Shown: piece by piece, positions 1-10,783 of the stretch
How positions within the stretch are numbered: position 1 is the stretch's first letter
Layout of the letters: the number at the start of each line of letters is the position of its first letter
NCBI GenBank assembly: GCA_025667525.1
Contig: CM046878.1
Span: forward strand, 400,203,275 to 400,267,274
Length of the DNA: 64,000 nucleotides
Reading direction: 5' to 3'
Origin: Glebionis coronaria
Taxonomy: Eukaryota > Streptophyta > Magnoliopsida > Asterales > Asteraceae
Notes under the pieces: generated by a model
What the model was told of the DNA's origin: nothing
Database searches by the model: none
The model's input: only the letters and a program-made list of their open reading frames with translations
Translations under genes and position numbers: made by a program

Positions 1-255
1 CGGTTCCTTATCACTATGGAACCGCATAGGCATAAAAGGAGACGTGAGAGTAGACTCCGCTTTCTTTTTAAGAAAATGTTTTATTAAAATGGAAAATGTC
101 AATTTGAATATGGCATATTCCAAATGCCATAGGAATATTCTTTGAGGGTAAAAACTTACCTCAGATATTACTTCCTAACTAAAATACAAAAGGAAGCTGA
201 GTCTGCTCCCACGACTCCTTAAATGCTTATGAGGTTCCATAGTGATAAAGAACCG
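1..255. repeat. Fold-back (MITE-like) segment in the C1 LTR region
   Basis: Bases 1-23 and 233-255 are inverted copies of each other with one mismatch. Each arm is also a small hairpin (GGTTCC ... GGAACC). A third partial copy of the arm lies at about 262-275. The interior is AT-rich and non-coding. This fits a short fold-back element or MITE inside or next to the C1 LTR. The left end is at the window edge, so no target duplication can be tested. Confidence 0.4.
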
Positions 256-302
256 CTGGATAATTAAGGAACCGCACTTAGAGAGCCATTTGGTTTTTGT
301 CT

Positions 303-310
303 TATAAATA
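303..310 (+). promoter_or_regulatory. TATA box candidate of the C1 LTR
   Basis: TATAAATA lies about 760 bases before the LTR end, in the sense orientation of C1. It fits an LTR core promoter, but with only one LTR visible the U3/R border cannot be confirmed. Confidence 0.35.
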
Positions 311-1071
311 GTGGACCATTCTCAGATTTTCTCTTCACCTCCTTTGCACACAAATTTCCGGATTCAATCATACTTCTTAAATCATTCAAATCCTTGGTTA
401 TTTGATTGATTACTACTTGTTTAGAAGTGAATCTTTTTCCTCCCATCTCTTCCTCTTCAAGTAAAAAGAGAAGAACACTTTCATCCTTGAAGTGTTGAGT
501 CTACCTCAAGATTTATTAAAGATCAAGTTTTATTTATTCATTTTTGTGTTGTTGTGAAGATCCAAATAGTTGTGTTGTTTGGAAGTTGTGTTGTGAAGAT
601 CCATTGTGTCTATTTGGAAGTTGTGTATGTAGTATGGTTAATACTTAGTCCTTAAAGTATATTGGTGTAGATTGGTCCTAGCTAAGATCAGGGCTCGAAT
701 TTTAGCTTAGAGTCAGAAATTGATTAAGCGACGTGCATGGTTTCTCCACCTTAAGGAGCTTGTTGATTGAACTCTCGAGTAAGGAGTACTCGGGGAGTAG
801 AGTAGGGACGAGGAGTGAGCTTCGTTGCCGAACCATTAAAAATCCTTGGTGTTTGGTTTGATTTTTCTTTTCCTTATCTCTTTACATTCATTATTCTTAC
901 TTGCACATATTTATGATTATTAGCTTAGTTGCACTATCCTTTGTCTATATTGTGTATAAGAAGATTTCACATATTTGCTCAAGCCTAAAATTTTTGAAAA
1001 GGATTCTTGAAACCCCATTTTTAACAAGTAAGTTTAAGAAACTATTCAACCCCTCCTCGAGTTCCTACAAT

Positions 1072-1083
1072 TGGTATCAGAGC
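1072..1083 (+). other. C1 primer binding site (tRNA-iMet type)
   Basis: TGGTATCAGAGC is the standard plant PBS complementary to the 3' end of initiator methionine tRNA. It lies two bases after the LTR end (…CTACA). Confidence 0.85.
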
Positions 1084-1134
1084 GTGGTTGCTCAAGCATT
1101 TTTAAAATATATTGTATTAAATTTGAATAGATAT

Positions 1135-1160
1135 ATGGATTCCAACAAGTACCTAAAAGG
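1135..1160 (+). pseudogene. gag: C1 gag, N-terminal codons
   Basis: The ATG at 1135 opens nine codons (MDSNKYLKG), cut by the T1s solo LTR at 1161. The continuation at 30407 keeps the family order of residues, so the two pieces are one exon separated only by the insertion. Confidence 0.7.
1156..1160. repeat. Target-site duplication of T1s (AAAGG, partner GAAGG at 30402-30406)
   Basis: Removing the LTR and one copy joins the C1 gag codons. The right copy differs by one base. Confidence 0.65.
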
Positions 1161-1586
1161 TGTAAAACCCTAAAATTTGGGCTTTTTACACGTCACCGAC
1201 TTCATTATTATTATCGTTCGTCATATAATATTTTAACGAACCAGCTTTACAATACATCATCACAAGACTTATTACGTACAAAAATCATGATTTTAGTATA
1301 TAAAAATAGTAGAGTATTTTAACTTACTATTTTATAGACACTTTTACCTCAACAACATTATAAAGAATTGTCACCACATTTAAAATGCAACTTATACTAT
1401 TAAAGATACACCAATTTATGTTTACAAACCCTAAACTAGATCTTATACAATTTAACAAAATATCCTATTAGTTATTGGCAATCTTTATAATATCTCCACT
1501 ATTTTTCATATCTAGCCTAAGATCTCGTCAAATCTTTACTAGATGCTCCAATCTTCATATATATATGGTGCTTTGGCCGTGTATAC
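1161..1586 (+). mobile_element. T1s: Tekay-like solo LTR, left part
   Basis: It starts TGTAAAACCC, like the complete solo LTR T2s at 38056, and is cut by T1 at 1587. The remainder is at 27320-30401, giving about 3.5 kb in total. Only one LTR and no internal region is present, so this is a solo LTR left by recombination between two LTRs. No gene is visible in it. Confidence 0.7.
1582..1586. repeat. Target-site duplication of T1 (TATAC, partner 27315-27319)
   Basis: An exact 5-bp copy directly abuts both TG...CA ends of T1. Confidence 0.9.
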
Positions 1587-4500
1587 TGTAACACTCTCAA
1601 TTTTCGTATCAGTACAGCGGAAGGGTCTTTTAGAGTGTTACGGGATAGCACAATAACTCCAATCATAGACAACACATAAAAATGGTTGTACAAGGTTCAA
1701 CATACATTCATTCGATTTAAAGTTTTAAAGTGTACAACAAGTCCCAAATTATACAGGTCATTAAGTTTACTAAACATAGATCGAATGAACATTTTTAATA
1801 TTATGTGGGCCATCAGAGTCGATCTCCATCCGGATTACCTTCAAGCACCTGAGATAAAAACATGAAAAAGTCATATCAGCGAATGCCGAGTGAATTCATA
1901 GAGTTTAATAAAACCGTTATATAAAACATTCGTTGAAATCAGAACGCAAGTATAATATCAGAAGTAAGTCCTCGGATTGCTAGTCAGGCAATATATAAAT
2001 CAAAGCATACATCTTAAACCGTCCATGAGACCGTAGCCTCAATATTACCATTATAGGTAATATTATTATCGTTATTAGCATCGATATTAAATCGTATTGG
2101 AATACATTATGGATTATTATTAGCCGCATGACATTGTTACCTTACTATCAAAACAACGGGCCGTGAACCCAACAAACAATTTGCCCGTCTAAGTTAGCGT
2201 GTCGTCACAAAAATCACGCTATGTAAATCTTCTCATACATAAATTCGCTTACCAATCAATGTGGTACGACGAGGATCAACCGTCAAGGCGCGAACTGGGG
2301 TGATCGTCCCCAAATAGTACTATCATATGCATAAGCGTCTACCAAATCCCGGTAGTTCACAATTCATGCTAATGGGACTTTGAGTGACATAACCTAACTA
2401 CTAATAATCCTTTTTATCTCGTTTATAGGGTCATAGCATCATTCGGGTCCATATCATTAAGCATACCATCGAGACTACTTGTGTTCTATTTTTATCAAAA
2501 ACTAGCATTATATCTCCCTCGCGGGTTTACAAATCATTTTATAAAACATTTAAAAGAGTGTGAGGCTATGAACTCACGTTGATAATGAAAGGCGGATTAT
2601 CGGCTACGGGCGTCCTTCGGTCACGGAAACCTATATAAATAATAATCGGTCTTAGACTTCTGTCCAATGAATTTATCAAAATAACAATATACATATGATG
2701 ATTTTGTACATATGATGATGATCAAGTGGGTTTACATATCCTTATTTACTCATTTTAGTGTTCATGTATTTGTAACTTTTTACTAGTTTACTAGTTTTAC
2801 CTATTTACATGTTTTAGGTCTAATAAGCCTATTATAAGTTCTTTAACTTGTATTAGTCCACTTTATATTTGTGTTATCAGTATCTATACTTTACATGTTG
2901 GGTCCAAATGGGTTAAGCCCAATAAGTACTTTTTATAAGTGTTTAACTTATTTAGTTAAATTATTAGTCCAATATACTAACTTAGCTCGTTAATGTCCGT
3001 ATGTCCTATAGTTCGGGTTTTATCAGTTTTTACTTGTATTAGATACTTATATATCAGTATATGACTTTTAAAAACTTTACATTAGACGGGTTTGATCGTC
3101 TAAGTTTTAATTGGCGAAAAACGTTAATTTTACGATAATAGCCGAAAAAGTCGTAAAAATCATGTTTATAGTTTTTATAACTTATAAATCTTATTCAACT
3201 ACCATTTTTATAAAGTGTTCATTTATTTAACCTTATACATATTTATATAAATGAAATTTATAAGTTAGTGGGTGTTAATTTCACATTTTATACTATATTA
3301 TTTGAGTGCTTATATAATAGTATTAAACATTAATTCTTCAAAATCCGATTTTTAGTTTCATCTTCACCATTTTTATCATAGCTAGAGTTATACAATGAGT
3401 TAGAAGCTCATTTTTGGACGGCATGAACTTCATATTATGTGCTACAATTAAGTTAGTTATAGCTACTGCTCATTCCATGTCTAACTATCCTTAACAGTCC
3501 CTACAAAACAGACTATTCAGATTAGCACACTCATCTTGTTTTGATCATATCTCACTCATTTTGATGATTCCATTGCATGGCAAACTCTCACATGTGTATG
3601 ACATCTTATAATTACTGTAAATGGATTCCATCATGTAATTTTATCAGTTTAAGTCTTGGTTACTTACTGTTTTTATACAGCCAACAATTTAAGCATGATT
3701 TTAGCCTTGTTTCTTATGGTTATTCATCTTTTTAAGCATATTTATCAACACTTGATCCCCACACAACATTTTTATCATCATATATTCATCATATACATAT
3801 AAAACAAGAAAGAAAATACATTTGATCTTTACAAAAATAACAAGAGAAATGGAAAGGATGATCTTCTTTACCAACCAAGATTATATCTTGTTTTTGGAAG
3901 ACAACAACTTGATGAACAGCAAATATATCTCCAAGATCATCAATCACCAAGAAAGTTTGTTGAGAAATCAGCCCTAGGACACAAGAAAATCACCTCCTTT
4001 GTTGTTAAAATGGCCACCAATCAATCAAGGCTTCAAGGTTTCTCCATAATATAGCTAGATAACAAGTAACTTGTGGCTAGAAAAGATCAAATGGTGGTGT
4101 ATGGTGGTGTTGTGGGACGGTAATGGTAGAGAGATGAGAGAGTTTTGAGAGTTGTTTGCATGAGAGAAATGGGTGGAATGGTTTAGCTAGTGGTTTTTGT
4201 TAGCTTAGTGGGAAGAGTAACTTCAAAATGAAGCTTAAGTTTACAAGTGTAAACTTAATGAGTGTAAGGATGCCACATCTTTGATGTGGTGTCCAAGTTT
4301 GGCCGTCCCATAGTTAGTGGGGTGGGATAAATTATTTCGTCCCTTCCCGCTAAATTACGGGTATTCCTCGATTCTAGTTTCCTCGATTTGCGTGCCCTCG
4401 GGTCGTTTTACGAAAAATGTTTTTATAAATTATGAATCTAATAAAAATTGTCTCATAAAAACGGAGTTCAAAAACGTAAATACGTAATCCTAAGGTTTTT

Positions 4501-4644
4501 GGTTTAGTCGTAAAGGACGCTAAATTATGCACGTAAGCCGAAATTTAAATCCGTAAATTGTGAGTTCATCAACCAACACAAAAATAGGTTTCAAAATATT
4601 ATACGAGAAAATAATTTACTACCTGAGAATGTTAGATTGTCACA
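1587..4644 (-). repeat. T1 3' LTR (3058 bp)
   Basis: It begins TGTAACACTC and ends GATTGTCACA on the plus strand. It matches the split right LTR throughout and is bounded by the TSD on the left and the polypurine tract on the right. It holds no plausible gene. It includes a short segment (about 3780-4050) with coding-like triplets in both LTR copies and frames that do not agree. Confidence 0.9.
1588..1641. repeat. LTR-end hairpin with CAGCGGAA loop
   Basis: GTAACACTCT (1588-1597) pairs perfectly with AGAGTGTTAC (1632-1641). The loop contains CAGCGGAA. The same design recurs at the U5 ends of T1s and T2s with different stem sequences. Confidence 0.75.
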
Positions 4645-4661
4645 GCTTTTCCTCCTAAAAG
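4645..4661 (-). other. T1 polypurine tract
   Basis: Read on the minus strand, TTTTAGGAGGAAAAGC directly precedes the LTR start TGTGACAATC. This is the expected plus-strand priming site. Confidence 0.75.
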
Positions 4662-4685
4662 GGATCAACATCCTCGTGATCCATT

Positions 4686-6302
4686 TCATTTTGATGTCCG
4701 TTTCTTATTGAAATCGAAGAGGTGCGGATATTTCTTCCACATTTCGTCCTCTCGTTCCCATGTATATTCCGGTCCATGCTTTGAATTCCATCGGATCTTG
4801 ACAATAGGTATCCGACTTTGTTTCAGTTGCTTTACCTCACGATCCATAACCTCTACGGGTTCTTCGATAAAATGCAACTTCCCATCTATTCTAACCTTAT
4901 CCAACGAAATTTTCTCATCACTCACTGCTAGACATTTCTTCAGATTAGATACATGGAATGTGTTGTGAACACCATGAAGTTCTGGGGGTAACTCTAGTTT
5001 GTAAGCCACCGGACCTACTCTAGATAAAATCTTAAAGGGTCCAATATAGCGGGGATTCAATTTTCCTTGCTTTCCAAATCTTATAACGCCTTTCCATGGC
5101 GATACTTTCAACATTACTCGGTCACCCACTTTAAACTCCATCGGCTTCCGCCGCACATCCGCGTAACTTTTCTGTCTACTACGGGCAGTCAACAACCTAT
5201 TCTTAATCTGAACTATCATCTCCGTAGTCTCCCGGATCAATTCCGGTCCTGTGAGCTGGGTATCCCCAACTTTACTCCAACATACAGGAGATCTACACTT
5301 CCTACCATACAAAGCTTCAAACGGTGCAGCCTTAATACTAGAATGGTAACTATTGTTATACGAAAACTCTACTAACGGCAAATGTTTATCCCAATTCTTA
5401 CCAAAATCTAACACACAAGCTCTTAACATATCTTCTAGTGTTTGTATCGTCCTTTCACTCTGCCCATCAGTCTGGGGGTGATAAGCAGTGCTCATGTCGA
5501 GATTCATTCCCAAAGATCTTTGGAGAGATTTCCAAAAATTCGATGTGAATCTAGGATCTCGATCTGAAATGATCGATACAGGCACTCCATGTTTGCATAC
5601 AACATTATCAAGGTATATACGAGTCAACTTCTCCAGTGAGAACTGCTCTTTAATCGGAATGAAGTGTGCTGATTTGGTCAGTCTGTCGACAATAACCCAA
5701 ATCGAGTTGTTTCCAGATGATGTTCTAGGAAGCTTGGTGATAAAGTCCATCGTAATTCGCTCCCACTTCCATTCAGGAATCTTTGGTTGTTGAAGTAGTC
5801 CTAATGGCTTTTGATGTTCAGCTTTAACTCTAGCACAAGTCAAGCATTGAAGAACATACATAGCAATATCAGCTTTCATATTCGGTCACCATTACAACTT
5901 CTTCAAATCATGATACATTTTATCAGATCCCGGATGAATGGAATACTTAGATTTATGGGATTCTAACATAATCAAGTCTCTTAAGCCTCTAAACTTAGGT
6001 ATCCACATACGACCTCTTAAGCATTTCACTCCATCAACTCTAACCTCTAAAGGATCTCCTTCTCCTCGGAACCCTTTATTAACAAAATTTTCTTTCTTAC
6101 AGGCTTCTATTTGCGCATTTCTAATTTGCTCAGGCAAATTATTGTGCACGGTCAAGACTAGAGAACGTACCCTGATAGGCTCTCTATCTTTCCTACTTGA
6201 TGCATCGGCAACAACATTGGCTTTTCCCGGGTGATATTTTATATCACAATCATAATCACTTAACAACTCTATCCATCTTCGTTGCCTCATGTTCAATTCC
6301 TT
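4686..6302 (-). pseudogene. pol: T1 pol: RNase H end, integrase and chromodomain-like tail
   Basis: This is the C-terminal part of the single gag-pol frame, continuing from the RT segment after a stop at 6303. In order: end of RNase H, the H-H-C-C zinc region (histidines near 5950, CLTC near 5840), the integrase core with catalytic D in MDF, D in SDRDPRF and E in GQSERT, a GPF-type region, and a chromodomain-like tail (EYTWEREDE) that in chromoviruses directs insertion to marked chromatin. Stops at 5892-5894 (TAA) and 5886-5888 (TGA) split the zinc region from the core. The core itself reads open for 397 codons. Integrase cannot be made as one chain, so this copy is dead. Confidence 0.85.
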
Positions 6303-7448
6303 CTAATCGAGAATATACTGTAGACTTTTGTGATCGGTGAATATCGTACACTTGGTGCCATACAGATAATGTCTCCATAACCTAAGAGCAAAGACTACAG
6401 CTCCTAACTCAAGATCGTGAGTAGTATAATTCTCCTCATTCTTCCTTAATTGCCTAGAGGCATAAGCTATCACTTTCTCTCGCTGCATCAAAACAGCTCC
6501 ATAGCCTCTAAGAGATGCATCACAATACACTACAAAATCTTCATTCCCGTCGGGTAATGATAAAATTGGCGCACTACATAATTTTTGCTTCAATGTCTGA
6601 AATGCTCCATCCTCATCACTTCCCCAAACGAAAGGTTTATTCTTCTGGGTAAGCTTAGTCAAGGGTTTAGCTATTAAAGAAAATTCTTTAATGAATCGCC
6701 TATAATAGCCAGGCAATTCTAAGAACTGTCGCACTTCCGTTGGCGTTGTCGGTGCAGACCAATTCTTAATAGCTTCAACCTTTGCAGGATCAACATGAAT
6801 TCCATCTTTGTTAATCACATGACCAAGAAATTGCACAAAATCTAACCAAAAATCACATTTCGAAAACTTAGCATACAACTTTTCATCCTTTAACAAATTC
6901 AAAATAATCCTCAAATGTCCTCTATGTTCATCTTCATTCTTAGAATAGATTAGAATATCGTCAATAAACACAATCACAAATTTATCCAAGTAGGGCTTGC
7001 ACACTCGATTCATTAAATCCATGAAAACCGTAGGTGCGTTAGTTAACCCAAATGGCATTACTTGAAATTCATAGTGTCCATAACGAGTTCTAAATGCAGT
7101 TATAGGAATATCTTCTTCACGGACGCGAAGTTGGTGATATCCTAACCGCAAATCTATCTTATAATACACATTAGATCCTTGTAGTTGATCAAGTAAATCA
7201 TCAATCCTAGGTAAAGGATATCGATTTTTAATTGTCAACTTATTCAGTTCCCTATAATCAATGCACATACGGAAAGATCCATCCTTCTTCTTAACGAACA
7301 AGACTGGAGCTCCCCAAGGCGACGAGCTCGGTCGAATAAAACCTTTATCAGACAACTCCTTAAGTTGCTTAGATAACTCCTTTAATTCAGAAGGGGCTAA
7401 TCGGTAAGGCGCACGTGCCACCGGTGCAGCACCAGGAATTAAATCGAT
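6303..7448 (-). pseudogene. pol: T1 pol: reverse transcriptase and RNase H
   Basis: It copies element RNA into DNA and degrades the RNA strand. The RT fingers/palm motifs run in order: [35 protein letters not shown] and the catalytic FIDD near 6958-6969, all intact. It is followed by the thumb/connection and an RNase H domain starting near FVVYCDAS with TDHKSL near the end. It is in the same frame as gag. It is isolated by a TGA at 7449-7451 upstream and a TAG at 6303-6305 downstream. Both are single C-to-T changes on the coding strand from arginine- and glutamine-type codons. Confidence 0.9.
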
Positions 7449-9194
7449 TCAAAACTCTACTTGCCTTATCGGTGGATGTCCGGGTAAATCTTTAGGAAAT
7501 ACCTCAGGAAATTCACAAATAACAGGTACATCTTCCAATCGTTTCTCCCTAGACTCATTCCCGTTCACTTGAGCTAAGAATAACTCACAACCGTTCCTGA
7601 TGTACTTTTGGACTTTAATACATGAAACGATTTTCAAACAGGATTCACCTCGATTACCATCAATTATTAACGTCCTATTCCTAAGAGGAATCTTAACATT
7701 CTTCTCTCCACATAAAATAGTAGCATTATTCAACGACAACCAATCCATACCAATAATAATATCAAAACTACCTAATTCTATCAACATCGAATCAATCGGA
7801 AAGGAATAGTTCAAGAGATTTAGAGAGCATCCTTCTAATAGCTTATTAGTTTTCACTATTTTACCATCAGCCAATTCCACCTCGTAACTGGTATTTATCT
7901 CAACAGGTTCAATGTCAATAAGGACACTAAATTTAGTGGATACAAAGCTCCTATCAGCACCCGAATCAAATAAAGCAACATCATAATGATTGTTGAGTAA
8001 AAACGTACCGGTAACGACATTTGGATCCTCTTTCTTCACCTCAATTGTTCCAAGTTGATAGACACCACCCTGGGGGTTTCTTCCAGGTACAATCGCTTTC
8101 AACTTGGGGCATTCCGATTTCCTATGACCTTCTTCATTACAGTTGAAGCAAATGGTTCCCTTCTTACACCTTTCAACCTTGTGTCCAAGCTTTCCGCAAT
8201 TTCGGCACTTCCAGCAGTCGCCAGCATGCCTCTTGTTGCCACACTTAGGACATCTATCATCGTTACGCGGTGTGTTGTTGGTAAGAGCATTTGCATTCCC
8301 CTTTCTCTGGTTCTGATGGCGATTGAAATTCTTCCTGTTACCACCTCTATCTACACGATCACCGTCTCCCTTTCTTTTCTCACCAACACGGGCTTCATCT
8401 TCCCTATCCTGAATTATCTGTCCAATGAGTTGGTAAGCCATTCGAACAGCATCATCAATGGTCAGTGGTTTGGATGATGTCACATCCCCCCGGATATTCT
8501 TGGTCAACCCTTTAATATATTGCTCAATTCGGATCTCTTCGGGTTCCACCAATCGAGGACATAGCAAGGCCAACTCATGGAATCGGTTTGTGTAACTATC
8601 AATGTCCACACGTTTCATTCTCAAATGAATCAACTCTTGTTCTAACCTAATGATCATACTACGGGGACAGAATTCCAAAGTCATCCACTTCTTAATTTCA
8701 GCCCAAGGAGTAGCATTAGCAACATCAATACCCATGAAAGTAATTCTCCCGTTCCACCAAGTCAACGCGCGACCTTTAAGAGTAGCCATAGCAAAAGTCA
8801 CCTTATCTTCCTCCTTACACTTACTAATCCGAAACACCGACTCAATCTTCTCAATCCACTGGCTTAATCCTACAGCACCTTCAGTTCCATTAAAAGGTAG
8901 AGGTTCACACTTCATGAACGTCACATAAGTACAGCCACCAACTTCAGGTGCATTAGTTCCAAGTCCTCCTACATTTCCTCCAGCATTAGCATTCACATTA
9001 TTAGCATTCACATTCACATTAGTACCACCAATTCCACTACCGCCAACTCCACTACCGCCAGCTCCACTACCGCCAGCTCCACTACCGCCAGCTTATATTC
9101 TAGCAATTGCCATAAATTCAGTCATAGATGCGGTAACTTGCTCCGTAATAATCCTACGTACATCATCCTCAGTCACAGCTTTCTTGGGCGGCAT
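7449..9194 (-). pseudogene. gag: T1 gag and aspartic protease
   Basis: I place the start at the ATG 9194-9192 (MPPKKAV), because the frame upstream of a stop at 9093-9095 fits the family and is preceded by a non-coding spacer. After the stop there is a GGSGA repeat (about 9030-9092), an asparagine-rich stretch, the retrotransposon gag core (ALTWWNG, residues about 125-135), then two to three CCHC-type knuckles (CRNCGKLGHKVERC, CFNCNEEGHRKSEC) that bind the RNA genome. A pepsin-like protease follows with active site DSGAD and IIGMDWL. It ends at the TGA at 7449-7451, and the frame then continues into RT. Confidence 0.88.
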
Positions 9195-9484
9195 AGTTCT
9201 ATAATTTCACAATTTCAAAGTATTAAGCTTTCACCCAACAAGGGATTCATATAATACGGATTGAATTCATAATCAAGATACAAATAAGGCACAATATGGA
9301 ATTCAAGACAAAATACATATTTCATTCGATTTGAAACAAAAGCATTGTCTTAGTTACATCCCATATCAAAGTTCTAGCACTATACATACTCAAAATTTGT
9401 GTCAGGTCTACTACTAACAAGTCGGTTCAGTCAAAGTTAAAAAAGTACAAAAGATACAAAGGTCACTACTAAACACAGACTGGT
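9195..9484. other. Spacer between the T1 pre-gag ORF and gag
   Basis: About 290 bases of AT-rich sequence. I see no open frame, splice pattern or repeat in it. It may carry a gag translation or splice signal that I cannot recognise. Confidence 0.5.
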
Positions 9485-10495
9485 CTACTGAGAACCGCCA
9501 GATGGTCCATCATCCATCGTCTTCTGTATCTTTGTCGGACGATCACAAGACACATCTTCAGCTGGGCGCTTACGGAAAACTTCTCTTTCAACCATATCAG
9601 CATAAAATCTACTATTCCATCCCACAGATATATTCAACTCCTTCTCAGCTTTCTCACGCATCGCACGAGCTACATTCAACTGAATCTCCATATAATTCAC
9701 CTTTTTCTTCATTGCAGCAAACTCACCACTTTCTAACACCGATAACCTCCTAAAAGCCTCATTCAAACCACGTTCTACATCAGTCAAATCCAAACTAAGC
9801 AATTCCCGCTCTTTCTCACCAACCTTAGTCTTCGACTTCAAATAAGCAACATGAGTCTGAACAACACCTAATCCAATCTATTTCAAACTACTCTTAACAC
9901 GGGAAGCATCTTGATCACGTCTCTAGGTCCATGGTGCAAGACCATCAATATGAGTAGCCTCTCGAGCACTAGACGACTCTCCTAACACACGTCTACGAGT
10001 AGCAATACCATCAGTACCGCCAGGTGCGTTATCATCCTCATCCTCCTCTGATTCAAAATCAGATTCAGACGATTCAGACATTTCATCCCTAGGTAGCTCA
10101 ACCTCAGAATCAGACAAATAAACTGGTGGGGGTAAGGGCTCGCCCTCTGGAACATCATAAGGGTAAATAAGCTCGGCTTCCTCATCATCATCAACCTCAT
10201 CGTCTATACCTATATCCTCCTCGACATCCTCGTCGTCAAGCTCATCATCTAAATTATCTAACCTAATCTCATCATCATTCTCAATATCAACATTATCAAT
10301 CTCATTTTCTACCATATCAACCTGAGGGGCAATCTGATCTCCTAGTCCTATCTCGGGCTCGGGATCCTCAAATGGTTCCTCCTCATCATCCATATCATAA
10401 TCTACTAAGTCTAAGTAAGGATCATCATCTACATTAGGTTCGGGAATAACATGGTTCTCTACAGGAATATTAGGGTCAGCCATGACAATCTGCAT
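9485..10495 (-). pseudogene. T1 extra pre-gag ORF, acidic with coiled-coil C-terminus
   Basis: An open frame between PBS and gag, not part of the standard gag-pol set. ATGs at 10495 and a few codons later (MADPNIP) open 190 codons dominated by Asp and Glu (over a third acidic, about residues 20-130), followed by a Ser/Glu-rich stretch and an arginine patch. The frame stops at 9923-9925 (TAG) and 9878-9880 (TAG), then stays open in the same phase to 9485. That last part is predicted helical and charged and ends in a basic patch (FRKRPAED, RPTKIQK). One original protein of about 336 residues seems likely. I know of no assigned function. The acidic tract suggests a histone- or RNA-interacting role, which is speculation. 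Confidence 0.6.
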
Positions 10496-10768
10496 TTATA
10501 TATATATATATATATCTCGTATTAGGATAACATACTTATTAAACAATTACATACTGAAATCATGATATATACATATATATATAAATTAAATTATATATAA
10601 CAAAATGTATATCTTTACAATAGGGCTTGTTGGTAACGTCGGAGATCTTTGGCACCGTTATAGTCAAAAGATTTTTCAAATATTTTCTCAAATGTTCATA
10701 GTTAAAAGATTTTGAAAAGTTTTGTTCAAAGCCTTGGTTTTTACAATCTTTTGTTCTCTATAACGAGA
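10496..10768. other. T1 leader with TA microsatellite
   Basis: The untranslated leader between PBS and the pre-gag ORF (minus sense). It contains a (TA)n run at about 10497-10515 and another TA-rich patch at 10565-10585. Nothing else is recognisable. Confidence 0.6.
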
Positions 10769-10780
10769 GCTCTGGTACCA
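10769..10780 (-). other. T1 primer binding site (tRNA-iMet type)
   Basis: The minus strand reads TGGTACCAGAGC, one base from the standard initiator-Met PBS. It lies three bases inside the 5' LTR end at 10784. Confidence 0.85.
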
Positions 10781-10783
10781 AAC

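Larger units (their letters stand above)
1..1160 (+). mobile_element. C1, outermost host: Copia element, 5' LTR end, PBS and gag start
   Basis: This is the oldest layer. An LTR-like region ends in CTACA at 1069 and is followed two bases later by an initiator-Met PBS and 52 bases on by an ATG. The first nine gag codons end at the T1s insertion. The rest of the same gag frame resumes at 30407. The LTR start is not identifiable, so the LTR may begin before the window. The gag sequence resembles Asteraceae SIRE/Maximus-type Copia elements. Confidence 0.7.

Noticed and set aside
264..446. 60-codon minus-strand frame in the C1 LTR region
   Set aside because: Overlaps the LTR TATA region. It has charged composition but no homologue I recognise and no supporting context.
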